From assembly GCA_019671005.1 (NCBI GenBank), contig CM033752.1, positions 2,852,001 through 2,916,000 of the forward strand: a stretch of 64,000 bases of DNA, written 5' to 3'. The notes below the pieces were generated by a model. The model made no database searches. It was not told the origin of the DNA and saw nothing but the letters and a program-made list of their open reading frames with translations. Positions 11,952 to 23,742 of the stretch are shown one piece after another (position 1 is the stretch's first letter; each line of letters opens with the position of its first letter). This stretch comes from Hibiscus mutabilis (taxonomy: Eukaryota > Streptophyta > Magnoliopsida > Malvales > Malvaceae). Both the position numbers and the translations under genes were made by a program.

Positions 11952-12089
11952 ATAAAATTAATGTGATGTACTTTCCCCTTTTATCTTTCTAGTTTCTTAG
12001 TCTTTCATCTTTTTGTACATTTTTTATACTTGTGTTTTTTGTTCTATAAATATGTTGTTGAATTCAGTATCGGTGTCTATTTCTCTTTA

Positions 12090-12430
12090 TCAAATAGCAG
12101 CGACTAATCTTTTACCCGATATTTTCGGGTACCCAGATATATTTGAAATTAATATTTTTAAGATTCATTATATATATATTAAACTAATAAAAATCTTAAA
12201 TTTTTGATATTTTTATATTTAATAAATACATATTTTTATATAAAAATATTAAACTATTTTTATATTTAAAAAATACATATTTTTATATTCGGGTACCCAA
12301 CTAACCGATTTTGAGGGTACCCATAACTTCTAGGTACCCACAAAACTCGGGCCAAGACACGGGTCGGCCGAAGAACTACCCAAAGATCCGGGTATCCGAA
12401 TACCCAAGTACCCGAATTTGAACACCCCTA
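12090..12430. mobile_element. fragment with hAT-like end and repeated GGGTACCC motifs
   Basis: On the minus strand the right end reads TTAGGGGTGTTCAAATTCGG, which resembles the TAGGGGTGTTCA ends of hAT-like elements. The interior repeats GGGTACCC and GGGTATCC and contains an AT-rich core (12160-12290). The left end and an 8-bp target duplication are not seen, so it is probably partial. It abuts the broken end of the copia remnant. Confidence 0.45.
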
Positions 12431-13640
12431 ACTAGAAGGGCATAGGCCATCATATTTGTAAATCGAGTAGGTCCGCGAATTTCTCTCCTTGACCTTTTAA
12501 CTGCAAATGGTTCTGGTGTCTCCAATAATTCTTGAGATTGAACTCCTTTTTCTTCTGATTCCTCCACTGGAGTTGGAGAATCATTAACATCAATTATTGG
12601 GCTAATCACCGTATGTTGGAGCTCCACTTATTTTGGAGTACACTCCACCTACTATGTAGTACTACTCGTTTGAACATCTATATTTATTACATTATTCAAC
12701 ATGGAAAATTCATCGAAGATAATATCTCTGCTATAAATTATTCTCTTTGTGTCTAAGCACCAAAGTCAAAATCCCTTCACTCCATGAGTGATTCCCATAA
12801 AGAGAGCCTTTTTTTTCTCTAGGATCAAGCTTTGACTCTTTCACATAATAGTACGTAGTGGATCCAAATACATATAAGAAATCATAATCTGTAGCAGGTT
12901 TTCCAGACCATACCTCCAATGGTGCGGATAATGGTAGACTATTAAGGAGATGGCTAGCATATGTCACAGCCTCAGCCCAAAACGGTTGCCCAACCCAACA
13001 TTGGACATCATACATCGAACTTTCTCAAGTAGTGTTCGATTCATACGCTCTGCCACCCCTATCTGTTGTAGCGTATATTTAATAGTAAAGTGTCTAACAA
13101 TACCACGCTCCTGACAAACATCAAAGGGCGGATCACTTTTATATTTCCCTTCATTACTCGTCCTAAGCCGTTTGATCTTCCTGCTAGTCTAGTTCTCAAT
13201 CATATTTTTCCACTTGAGGAAAATTTTGAGCACTTCATCTTTGGACTTCATTGTATACACCCAAACTCTTCTGAAAAATTCATCAACAAAAGTTACAAAA
13301 TTGTATTTTTCCTCCCAACGATGCTATTTTAAAAAGACCCCACACATCTGAGTGAACATAATTCAAAATACCTTTCGTATTATGAATAGCAGTGCCGAAT
13401 TTCACTCTCTTCTGCTTTCCCATAACACAATGCTCGCAAAAGTTTAACTTGCAAGCTTTTGCACCTTTTAACAGTCCTTGCTTTGACAAAATTTGATTTC
13501 TCAACAGCATTTCCCAACCGCATATGCCACAACAAGGTTGAATCCAATTTGTCTCCCTCGGAAGCTGCTGCTACTGCTCTAATAACTGTACTACCTTGGT
13601 AGTAATACAAGTTATTTTTTATGATGCCCTTCATTATCAC
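12431..13640 (-). pseudogene. copia integrase region (broken)
   Basis: The GAG-pre-integrase motif (LLWHMRLGN, at about 13380-13640) is followed by FCEHCVMGKQKRVKF and HSDVWG (13283-13510). Later come FWAEAVTYASHLLNSLPL and KPATDYDFLYVFGS (12731-13015), the end of the copia integrase core. The region with RRSRREIRGPTRF-like sequence at 12431-12627 is the linker ahead of reverse transcriptase. Frames shift between the pieces and there are stops, so it is inactive. Confidence 0.8.
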
Positions 13641-13860
13641 TAATGCACCATATGTGACTTTTAGAACTCTCTCTTATAGTGACGAATAAGCCTTTAGATT
13701 CTAAGGCTCCCAACGAGATAAGATTCTTCTTCAAACTGGGTACATATCGAATATCAGTCAAAACTCTGGTTGATCCATCTTGATTCTTCAATCAAATTGA
13801 ACCTGTCCTAACAGTTTTACAAGCATTGTCATTGTCCATATAAACAACTCCTCCATTTAG

Positions 13861-14787
13861 TTATACTAAATTAGAGAACCACTCCCGATTAGGGGATATA
13901 TGATAAGTGCAACCCGAATCTAATATCCACTCGTCTGAATGGAATGATGATGGAGAAGCAACTAGTGATATTTCAGAGTCGCTAGTATCATGCTCTGCAA
14001 CACATGTATTTAGAGCAGCTTTTTCTTTCTTCTTCAACTTCGGGTAATCTTTCTTCCAATGGCCTTTCTCATGACAAAAAGCACATTTATCTTTTTCAAG
14101 TCTAGACTTCAACTTTAATCTTCCTTTCTACTTTGACTTTTGGCTTTTTGAGTGACCTCTTCCCACCATGGCTTATGTTGCATTATACTTGCTCTCCATC
14201 TTAGTTTTCTTTCTGAGCTCGTAACTATACAAAGTAGCAGTTACATCTTTAAAGGACATTTCATCTTTTCCATGAAGTAACATTGTTTCAAGGTGCTTCA
14301 TCTTTAAAAGTTTCATCCATGCCCAATAAGTCGAACACTAACTCATTAAAGGTAGTGATGTGTTAATTCATACTGGTGTCTGGTTGATCATCAAATTTGA
14401 ACAATCTTTTCTTATGTGAAGACGATTTTGAGAGCTTTTCTTTAGGAAATTTTCCTCCAATGTTTTCCACAATTTGCATGTAGAAGTCTCATTCTTGTAG
14501 CCATACTTCTGCTCTTTGGAAAGACAAGATCAAATCGTACCACATGTCATACGGTTGATTATTTTCTATTCTTTCTCCACCATATCTACAGGTTTTTCTT
14601 CCTCAATGGCAATGTCTAGACCTTGTTGAAATAAAACGTCTAAAACCTCGCCTTGCCACATGTCGAAATGACTGGATCCATCGAACAACTCCATCGAGAA
14701 CCTTGCATTTGACATCATATTCCTTATCGGTATAAAGGATAAGCTTGATGGCTCATCTGACCCGTCTTTTGCCATGGCAACGAACAA
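13861..14787 (-). pseudogene. copia gag and protease (broken)
   Basis: The gag start is at 14566-14787 (ARFSMELFDGSSHFDMWQ, a usual copia gag opening). The zinc knuckle CAFCHEKGHWKKDYP at about 14050-14095 has tyrosine in place of the last cysteine. The aspartic protease motif WILDSGCTYHIS is at about 13890-13930. Stops and frameshifts separate the parts. Confidence 0.8.
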
Positions 14788-14983
14788 TATTCAACAGCAC
14801 AAACTGGATATTGAGAACAATGCACCAAGTAAGCTCCCAGGAAAGAGACGTGGATCACACGGATAACTCAAATACCAAGTCTTTCCTAGCCAGAACTTTC
14901 CTAGACATGCAATATCGCAATATCACACTATTTTGCAACAATCGAGCAACTGGAATAACGTTCACCGAAGCTCCGATACCAAT

Positions 14984-15509
14984 TGTTGGGGAAACAGGGT
15001 TATTTCACACAAAAACGTTGCTACAAATTTGAGTTGAAATGTCCAAATCGAAACTACTGAAATTTGCACAGCGGACAAACCCGTCAAACTATTGAATATT
15101 GTAATCCAATGAAAACCCAATATTGAACAACCAAAATAAATAATGGAGAGAACATACAAAATTTACGAAGTTAGACGAAATGTCGGCTACTCTTTGGGCA
15201 CCTCCACCGGATGATAACTTTACTATTACCAAAATGATACAAACAAATGGAATTCCTTGAGAATTCCCAAATATTATAAATGGTAGAAGAGAATCAAATG
15301 GGAGAGATGGTTAGGATTTTGGGATAATTTCAAATGAAATAGTTTGGCATATTTATAGTTGAGCTTCAGAGACTGATCTTGTAAATAACCTCATAGTTTA
15401 GGGGCCAAATAACAATTATTCCATCCCCATTTAATATCAAACTTATGGCTTCATTTAATTCCAAATTAAATAGCTTTGAAATCCCCTACGTTTCAAGTCA
15501 TTCTTAACA
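14984..15509 (-). repeat. 5' LTR of the copia element (outer limit estimated)
   Basis: On the minus strand the LTR ends CCCCAACA directly before the primer-binding site. A TATA box (CTATAAATATG on the minus strand) is at about 15346-15360. The outer limit is set at TGTTAAGAATGACTTG (minus strand, 15509) because it gives TG...CA ends and a plausible 526 bp. With no second LTR to compare, this limit is tentative. Confidence 0.55.
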
Positions 15510-16500
15510 TGTCACACCTTTGAATAAATTACTTTAAAGGAGTTTCGTTTAAGACCTTATTGAATGAAGCACTAGTGTTAACTAGTCGGAGTCTAATAAG
15601 AACTATGTAATCTACAGTGGTGCTTCGTTGTGTGGACTTGGTTGCGTGCTTATACATGATGACAATTGGGAAGGTAACTGAGAGTCAAGACGGTTATAGT
15701 TGCATGAGCACCCCATTGAAAGATTAAACAAAGTACATGAGGTATTTGTGTCATTAACCCAATATAAACATAACTATTTATGGAGTTTTTTTTTAGTGAC
15801 ACGGCAGAAAAGAACAAAATAACTAATGTTATTTTAACAATATTATTATTGTTCCATCACATTTGAGTCACTTCGACAGAAAAATGTTCAAAGGCCAAAA
15901 AAAAAAACACATTGATAAAATCAGGGTGAAAAAGATCATTCTATCAAAAACTTAGATATTGAAAATTGAATTCTAAACTTGCTGAACCTCATTTTCTTCT
16001 CTAAACTAAGACCATATCAAATGTTCACTCTAATCCTGTTTTACATAAGATGTTTACACTATTCAAACCCTTTTCAAACATTCTTTTGTATATTATACCA
16101 ACAATATCAATAAACACCAACACTCATTAATGACTTTTATCCACCATATTTGTGTTCTTACACTATCGATTATAGTGATTTGCTTTGCTAGGACACTTTT
16201 CTGGATTTTTAGTCAGATGATCATACTATTTTCTTTAATTTGTATCACAATAGACTTGGGGGTTGATTTGTATATGCACACACTACTAATCCTTTAATGG
16301 AGTAAAACTGTAAAACTAAAACTCTACTTCATGTAATAGTTGCACAATAACACTGAAAAAGGGCAAAAAGAGAGATTTCAGTAGGGCATACCCCCGTTTC
16401 CAACACTGTTAATTCATCCCTAGCCATGTAAATTGACACATTCATCGGTAATCATGGCAGTAATTATCTAAATCAAAAATGATCATCTATAATTTCTATC
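15510..16500. other. intergenic, nothing recognised
   Basis: AT-rich sequence between the copia LTR and the 3' flank of the glycosyltransferase gene. I see no gene, clear repeat or RNA. Confidence 0.5.
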
Positions 16501-16636
16501 ATTCTTTTCAAACCCTGGCACAAGGGAACACTGAGAGGTGTTGGATTGCATCGTTTCCATCTTCCGATACATGTATAAACCTACCTCAATAAGCATTAGT
16601 GCCTCCCGTAACGAGTCTCATCTGTGTAACTCCGTG

Positions 16637-19600
16637 TTACTTGCATTGCCGCGGTCTAAAATTGTCGTTGGATAGAAGAGAGCTTATCAAAATTTCCAAC
16701 CTTTTAGCACCGGGCCCAGGCCTGATGACTGTTGTATTACCAATAACGGAGCAAGGATCAGTCCCATTCTTCCCACTTCCTACACACCAACCACCAGGAG
16801 TAAACATATCTGTGCCCCGAGACAAGAGCTCGGAGTCGATTTTATCTAGTACGGGATCATCCCTGGGGAACTTTCTAGCAAACGGGGCGTTGCTATCAAT
16901 CATATGTTGCATGTCAGCAAGCCTGAGGTGATGAGGATGCTGCTTAGGAGGGTTATCCCAAGATATATAATGAAGATCACTGTTTACCGTGGTGTTACGG
17001 AATTCTTGAGCATTGCAAATGACTGTGTGGAAATAACCTTCTGGAGAAGATAAAAAGTTTGCATAGTACATAAGGACGGTTCTAGGTAGGTTGTCCCATC
17101 CCCAAATGCAATAATCGATAAAAGGGCGAGAAAGTGCCATCCAAGCAGAACCTATCACAGAAATGATATACTTAATCAAGAAAATTGTGGACATTGAAGG
17201 GCTGTCCAATAGATTCAGCCTTGTTAGCTTGAAAAATATTTTTCCAGAATAATAAATACACTTTCTGATCAAAGTAGCATGCACATGATCAAACAACAGC
17301 CAATTCCATATATAATCCGCTACTTCATGAGAATGTTTCGACATTTAGACTGCATACTACTTATGTTTTTTACCACTAAGGGATACTAAATTAGAATATA
17401 TGTTAACTGCTGCAAAAAGTTTCTGTCAAAGTTATTGAAAACATCGTATGAACGATATGCAAAAGCATCAGAAATCAACAATTATAAGCATCATAAAAGT
17501 TCAATGAAATTACAAGTCAAAATGATATAACATACATGCATGTTTAGTCGTTTAGGTATCTGAAGCTAATTGTAACAACAAATCTATACTAATTTGCCTT
17601 AAATTGTTGTTTAGAAAGTTTCAAAGAACAGAAATACTTTTGAGTCCTATGTTCGCTAATATAAAATATTCTACATGAAAAGGAAATCAAATGATATCGC
17701 TCTAGCGTTGTAGCAACACAGAATCAGAAAAATGCATTTGGAAAGACTACAAATGATCAAAAAATAAGAGAAAAGGTAAAGAATTTTAGTCGGCGGAAAT
17801 TGGAAGCCAAAAACTAATGATCACATTAGTGCTAGCAACATGAAATAGAACAGGAATGGCAGGTACACATAAATTATCTTTTTTGCACATCCAAGTTTCA
17901 ATAATGGCTTTGGCAATATCAGTAAAACCAATGTTAAATGGATAGGCAAATGAGCACATGTTCATGTTAAAAACTTGCATTTTCTATGTTTTAAGGGGAA
18001 GCGAGAGAGTTAGCGGGTAATCATGGGTTTCACCTTCTACTTGAAGGGCAACATCAAAAACCTCCAGATCAAACATGTTTTGGGAATATAGAAATATATA
18101 AGTAAAATTAATGTAGTATCAGGATTCAGGACAAACACTAATGCACCGGTTTTCCTGAATGATTCTCACCAACAATCCCGTGCTGAGAAGCAAAGCTTTT
18201 TTCATGTGCATGTATTCCATATGCTGCAACTAGCTACTTAAACAAGGCAATCGGTGTAGACACGTCATTCTACTCTACCTATATGACACTTCCATTGAAT
18301 CAGGAAATCCAAAATATCTTGTCACAATATGAGAAGCATTAAAAGCAAAATAAAAAAATTTCCTATAAGTAATCACATCAATAAGTTGCTTATACACAAT
18401 CAGAAAGCTGAAGGAACATGATCTAGAAAGTTGTTTGTTCTCCACAGTCCAACCAATCGACCTCAATTCAAATCAACGCTCAGTCAAATCTATTGTTCTA
18501 GTAAAACCCATATTTTTGTATTCTTTAACTTTGACATCTAACTTCTCCCAAAAGAATCCTCAAGTGAAAACTATATTCCAGTTTCAATCTCAATTACATT
18601 ATTCTAACTGTAAAAACAAATTTACACGACAAAATATTATCTAAAACGATTATTAAAATCTCAAAGAAATCAATATATTTTAACAACTATCCTCAACAGG
18701 GTTGGAATGATGCATGGAAAAGAGAAAACAGAGCGTCTATCTACACAAAATTTATCTAAAACCGGCAAATAAACATCACCAAAATTCCCACAATGACATA
18801 TATTAGCTAAACACATGACTATATACAATTTGAAGCTTTCAACATCTTTACCTGTAAAGAGCTTGAAAGTAGTGGGCACACTTCTCTTCTGTGTAACCCA
18901 AAACACGTCAGCTTTTTTCGTACCATATAATCCTGGATCTATAATGATTGGTTTAGCCCTTTGAAACCTGTCATTACAACAACAACAAAAAACCAACAAT
19001 CAACCAGTATCTTGAAATAAAAGATAAGCAAAAAAGGAAATTAAGAGAAAAAGTAAAACTTAAAAGCTCTGTAAAAGAAATGAGCTCACTCTTTCCACCC
19101 AATATTGCTTGTATGATCAATGAAATTCAGATCCCTTGGCAAGTATGAAAATGTGTGCAACAAATCTGAAAGATACCCAAAATCTCAAAGCCAATATCAA
19201 AGAGCAAAGCTAAGAAAACATAGAAAATGTTTCCTTCCAATTCCCTATTCCAAAAAACAAAGTAAAATAAGACATTCAACTCACCATCTTGGGTAACAAG
19301 GGGATAATCAGTAGCACTAAGATTAATAAACCAATCCCAATCTCCACCTTCTTTCAACAAAACTGCAGCAGCATGAAGTGTATTAGCAACCATGGTAGGG
19401 CCTCTGTAAGTAACCAAATTAGCTTTCACAATCATCCGAACATTCCCAACTTTGTTAAACACTTGATGATCTTTCACAAACTTCTCCAGATCAAGCCTCT
19501 CTCCGGAGCTAGCTTCCCGGTCAAGATGAACAACGTAATGATTCAACGGGTGGTAAAGGGCTAAAAGGGTCCTTCTCAGCATCCTACCGTCTCCAGCGGA

Positions 19601-19876
19601 GCCAGAAATGAGGTAAGCGAAGCGAGGAGGCGGAGGGAGGGTGGAGATAGTGATGGGTTTTAGTTGGTTCTCAACGAAAGGCGAGGAACCACCGAGTACG
19701 GCGGAGGAACGGTAGAAGAGAAGAAATGGGGAGCCATCGAAAGAGGTTAAGGTTGTTAGGAAGAGTAAGCATAAAGAAACGATGGAACCAACGGCTAATG
19801 GGAAGATCCATTTGCGCTCCATTGCTTGGTTGTTGTTGTGACGAAACTGCATGTAATAGCTTCTAAATCTCTTCAT
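16637..19876 (-). CDS. GT14 glycosyltransferase, beta-glucuronosyltransferase GlcAT14-like
   Basis: Four exons on the minus strand, 19876-19285, 19165-19090, 18967-18852 and 17151-16637, join in frame to 432 residues with GT-AG introns. The largest intron is 1.7 kb. The protein is a type II Golgi enzyme: a short basic N-terminus, one membrane anchor (about residues 23-43), then the GT14 (core-2/I-branching) domain. Visible conserved stretches are RFAYLISGSAGD, HLDREAS, FINLSATDYPLVTQDDLLHT across the first junction, IDPGLYG, PTTFKLFTGSAWM across the third, FLSSPEGYFHTVICNA and DNPPKQHP. Known plant members add glucuronic acid to type II arabinogalactan of arabinogalactan proteins. Length and all motifs match the family, so it is probably functional. 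ATGs at residues 9 and 19 are possible alternative starts. Confidence 0.92.
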
Positions 19877-19999
19877 TTTTTTCTTCTTTCTTCTAGTTGT
19901 TTGGGTTGAAGGAAAGAATAAAGAGAAAATCAGGAGGTGATTTGAGATTGTTAGATTTGCTGCTTTTGGATTTTTGAGTGAAATTTAAGGAAGTTTTCT

Positions 20000-22004
20000 T
20001 CTTCTTTGGTACATGTTAGATACGGGGATGAAAACATTTCGCCGTGAAAATAGGGAATTTAAGCCAGAATTATTTATGGATTTATTTTCTTAATTTAAGA
20101 GTTAATTTAATATTCGAGTAGCGTTATCCGTAGGATAATAAAGATGAACGTTTACATAAAAAGAGTTTTGATTGGATATAACACATATAAGGAAAGTAAA
20201 TTAAAATAAATTAAAAAATATCTACACATTATTTACATATAATTTGTTTATAATTATCTAGATTCTAGACCTTCAAGATAATAAAATTTGATTCTTAAAT
20301 TTATTTAAAATTAGTGTACCAGTCAATTGAATGTGTTAAATTAGGGTTAAATTTATATTTTTTAATTAGAACAAAAAATTTTGAATGTGCAAACATGGAG
20401 GACTAAATGTGTTATTATAAAAAATATTTTAACTGTCATCTCAACCATTTAACGGTTGTTAACGGGCCAGTGACCAATTTGGAACAAAACTAAAAGTTTA
20501 ATGGTAACATTGAAGCAATTGAAAGTTTGATTACCAAATTTAATAATTTTTTAAAGTTCAATGATCATTTGTGTACTTTACCCAAAAAGAAAAAATAATA
20601 TAAAAATTATTTTTAAATTTTATTCTAAAAATGGATAATAACACTTTCGGTCCTTATGATTTCAAAAGTAATTAAAATAATTAATGGTACATTATGGTAT
20701 TCATGATAAGTGGTACATAACGGTACATGACGTTTACCGTAGAATCACCCATTAGCCAATTAATGGATCTCACTAAAAAGATATTTTAACATAATTTAAT
20801 AAATATTTACATACGTTACCCTAAAAATATTAATAATTTTGTAAAATTATAAGAATCTAAATTTAATTTAGATGGATAAAGTAAGAGATAAATTTTATAT
20901 GATAAATAAAGTTTTTAAGGTAAAATCCACATAAAAATGAAAAGTAATTTTGAATAAATTAAGAGTCTACACATAATTTACGTGTGATTTATTTTTGGTT
21001 AACTTATACCTTAACAATATTAAAATTTGATTAAAAATCAAATTAGCCATTACCTTCCCTTATCTTCTAATTTTCCTTTTCAATTTTCCCGAAATTGATA
21101 AAGTTTAATGACTATTTTCGATGATATGTCCAAGGACCCAAAGTAGTCTAGGTTCTTATTGAAAATTTTAAATATTTTATAATTTTTAGTCTAATAGCTT
21201 TTTGGCTCATGTAAAAATAAATATTTAATTTTAAAAAATACAATAACTTGTTAAATATTTAATCAAGTAGGGTTAAATTAAAGAATGATGAACATGTAGC
21301 CTCAATTTTTTTGATCTAATAATAATTTACGTCGTAATAAATTTAAATATTAGACAAATTAAACTTTACCTCCTGAATTTTAAATTTAAATACTCCATAA
21401 TCAATTTTTTAATTTTATATTTTTACTCTTTTTAATATTGAATTCTAACTTTGTCCTTAAATATGCCTAAAATAAATTTATCGGAATTCTAGGTGTATAA
21501 GTTGTAAAATCATTTTAAAGCGTGGACCAATAAGAATGATGATAGATATGGTCTTCTACCAAACTGGTAGACTTTTAAACAAGAGTGTGGAATTTGAAAA
21601 AGGAGGTCAATGCTAAGAAATGAATAATGCAAGTTCATAGGGTTTTTTTTTTCAAATTATTTTATGGGAAAATTCCAATAAAAAGTCTCGTTTTCTTGCT
21701 GACATTAGTGATTTTAGTTGAAATTTAAAGCGAAATCAATGCAAAAGTTCTGGTAGAAAGAAAATTTATTCTACACGAAATTAGTTATTATATTACTATA
21801 TTTTATTGAGTTATTTTTTACTCATTGGATTTTTTTTAATATTCTAGTACGATTATATGATAGTATATATTTTTATTCTTAATTTTTTTAAAAACGTACA
21901 ACCGTACAAATTACATTGCTCGAACCTGAGTTACCTACGAGAAATAACTTCATCCTTTACTATTGAGATCACTCATTGGGTTCTTACGCATGAGTTTCTT
22001 AAAA
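20000..22004. other. intergenic, AT-rich, nothing certain
   Basis: No gene is seen. The stretch at about 20330-20590 ends in GTGTACTTTACCC and contains phrases such as CCAATTTGGAACAAAAC found in plant MITEs, but I could not define both ends or a target duplication. Confidence 0.45.
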
Positions 22005-22453
22005 GGTAAACTACCTAGCTGACCACCCAACTATTGGACGTGACCTGTTTTGACCATCGAACTAAGAAAATTCAAAATTCGACTACCCAACTATTTAAAC
22101 GAACCTACTCTGACCACCGACCGTTAAAATCTAACGAACAGGTGACGCGGGCGTTAAAGTAAAATTTGTATAATTACACATTTGATCCTTGTTAGTTACA
22201 TATTATATCAATTTAGTCCTAATTTTAAATTAAATCAATAAAATTAATCAACCAATCAGGTGACAACATGTGTCGTCACCCGATTGGATGATCAATTTTA
22301 TTTATTATTTTATTGTATTTAATATATTTTCTTCTAATTAAGTGGTGACAATTTTATTTATTATTTTATTGAATTTAATATATTTTTCTCCAATTAAATG
22401 GTGACACGTGTCACCACCTGCTGAAAGGAAAATTCAAGAATAAAAGGGGAAGT

Positions 22454-22521
22454 GCTTGACATAGGATTTAAACCCACAACATCATGGGGGGAGACCCATG
22501 ATTTTACCACTGCACCAATCC
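22454..22521 (-). repeat. tRNA-like module 1, left arm of the foldback
   Basis: The minus strand begins GGATTGGTGCAGTGGTAAAA, similar to a tRNA D-arm and A box. It then has a CATGGG/CCCATG stem around a short loop and a B-box-like GTGGGTTTAAATCC. The B box lacks the GTTCGA core, so a working tRNA gene is unlikely. The mirror copy is at 23271-23336. Confidence 0.5.
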
Positions 22522-22597
22522 ATTTTTATTGAAATGGATTGCACCAAATTTTATATATCTTATAATGCAATAAATTCTAGGGTAAAGAATTAAAAAT

Positions 22598-22670
22598 GGT
22601 TGCAAGAGGACTCGAACCTAAATCACTTGGGTTGTGCAAAATCATACAAACCACTTAACCAATTCAAATA
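22598..22670 (-). repeat. tRNA-like module 2, left arm of the foldback
   Basis: The minus strand contains a B-box-like GGTTCGAGTCCTC and an A-box-like stretch upstream (TTGGTTAAGTGGTTTGT). The mirror copy in the right arm (about 23124-23192) keeps GGTTCGAGTCTCC. It looks like a degenerate tRNA or a tRNA-derived SINE head. Confidence 0.45.
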
Positions 22671-23123
22671 ATTAATTTAAATATGAATATATTTTAAATA
22701 TATTTAACGTATAATTAAAGCAAGATTTAAAATGAAATTAGATTTATGATTTTTATATTTATAAACTAGATTGAATATTTTTTATTTTTCACATTTATTT
22801 TAATAATTTCATATATATAATATTGAATCGAGTTCTTTAATTTAATTAATCATTTTATTTTTTAATAAATATCTTAATTCATTATTAATATAATATATAT
22901 TAATTATATTAAAAAATAAAATTATAAATTCAATTTAATTGTAAAATAAATGCGAAAAAGAAAAAATATTTTATAAATATAAAAATCATAAATCTAATTA
23001 TTTGAATATATTTAAAATATATTCATATTTAAATCAATTATTTAAAAATATTTTTAAAAATATTTTTCTTTCTTTAACTATACGTTAAATATATTTAAAA
23101 TATATTCATATTTAAATCAATTA

Positions 23124-23192
23124 TTTGAATTAGTTATGCGGTTTGTGTGATTTTACATTTCAAGTGATTTAGGTTCGAGTCTCCTAGCAACC
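23124..23192 (+). repeat. tRNA-like module 2, right arm of the foldback
   Basis: Plus-strand mirror of 22598-22670. GGTTCGAGTCTCC matches the RNA polymerase III B box well; the A-box part (TAGTTATGCGGTTTG) is weaker. Confidence 0.45.
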
Positions 23193-23270
23193 ATTTTTAT
23201 TTCTTTATTCCCTGGCATTTACTGTATTATAAGATATATAAAATATGGTGATATCCATTTCACTAAAAAG

Positions 23271-23336
23271 GGATTGGTGTAGTGGTAAAGTCATGGGTTT
23301 CTCCTTATGAGGTTGTGGGTTCTCAAACCCCATGCC
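23271..23336 (+). repeat. tRNA-like module 1, right arm of the foldback
   Basis: Plus-strand mirror of 22454-22521, beginning GGATTGGTGTAGTGGTAAAG and ending with GTGGGTTCTCAAACCCC. The general tRNA layout is visible but the stems are imperfect. Confidence 0.5.
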
Positions 23337-23742
23337 AAGCACTTCCTCCTTTATTCTTGAATTTTCCGTTCATCATGTGGTGACACGTGTCACCACTTGA
23401 TTGGAGGAAAATATATTAAATATAATAAAATAATAATTAAATTAAAATATCCAATCGGGTGACGATACATGTCGTCACCTAATTGGTTGATTAATTTTAT
23501 TTATTTAATTTAAAATTAGGACTAAATTGATTAATAGGTAACTAACAATGACCAATGTGTAATTATGCAAATTTTACTTTAACGACCACGTTACCTATCC
23601 GTTAGATTTTAACGACCGGTGGTCAGAATATGTCCATTTAAATAGTTGGGCGGTCGAATTTTAAATTTTTTTAGTTCGGTGATCAAAACATGTCACGCCC
23701 AATAATTGGGTGGTCAGCTAGGTAGTTTACCCATTCTTAAAA

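Larger units (their letters stand above)
12431..14983 (-). mobile_element. truncated Ty1/copia element, internal region
   Basis: On the minus strand the order is gag (14787 to about 14000), protease, GAG-pre-integrase, integrase, then a short stretch before reverse transcriptase. This is the copia order, with integrase ahead of reverse transcriptase. The primer-binding site (TGGTATCGGAGC on the minus strand, plus-strand positions about 14971-14982) lies next to the 5' LTR. The coding part stops at 12431, where the hAT-like fragment begins. Reverse transcriptase, RNase H and the 3' LTR are missing. Confidence 0.8.
22005..23733. mobile_element. 1.73-kb giant foldback element with 9-bp target duplications (Mutator-like)
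   Basis: Almost the whole element is one inverted repeat. The left end GGTAAACTACCTAGCTGACC mirrors the right end GGTCAGCTAGGTAGTTTACC. Matching pairs continue inward: the CCGTTAAAATCTAACG region against CGTTAGATTTTAACG; GTGGTGACACGTGTCACC-like blocks on both sides; and two tRNA-like modules per arm. Arms are roughly 850 bp and meet at about 22870. The flanking TTCTTAAAA (21996-22004 and 23734-23742) is an exact 9-bp duplication, as in Mutator-like insertions. No transposase is present, so it is non-autonomous. Confidence 0.85.
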
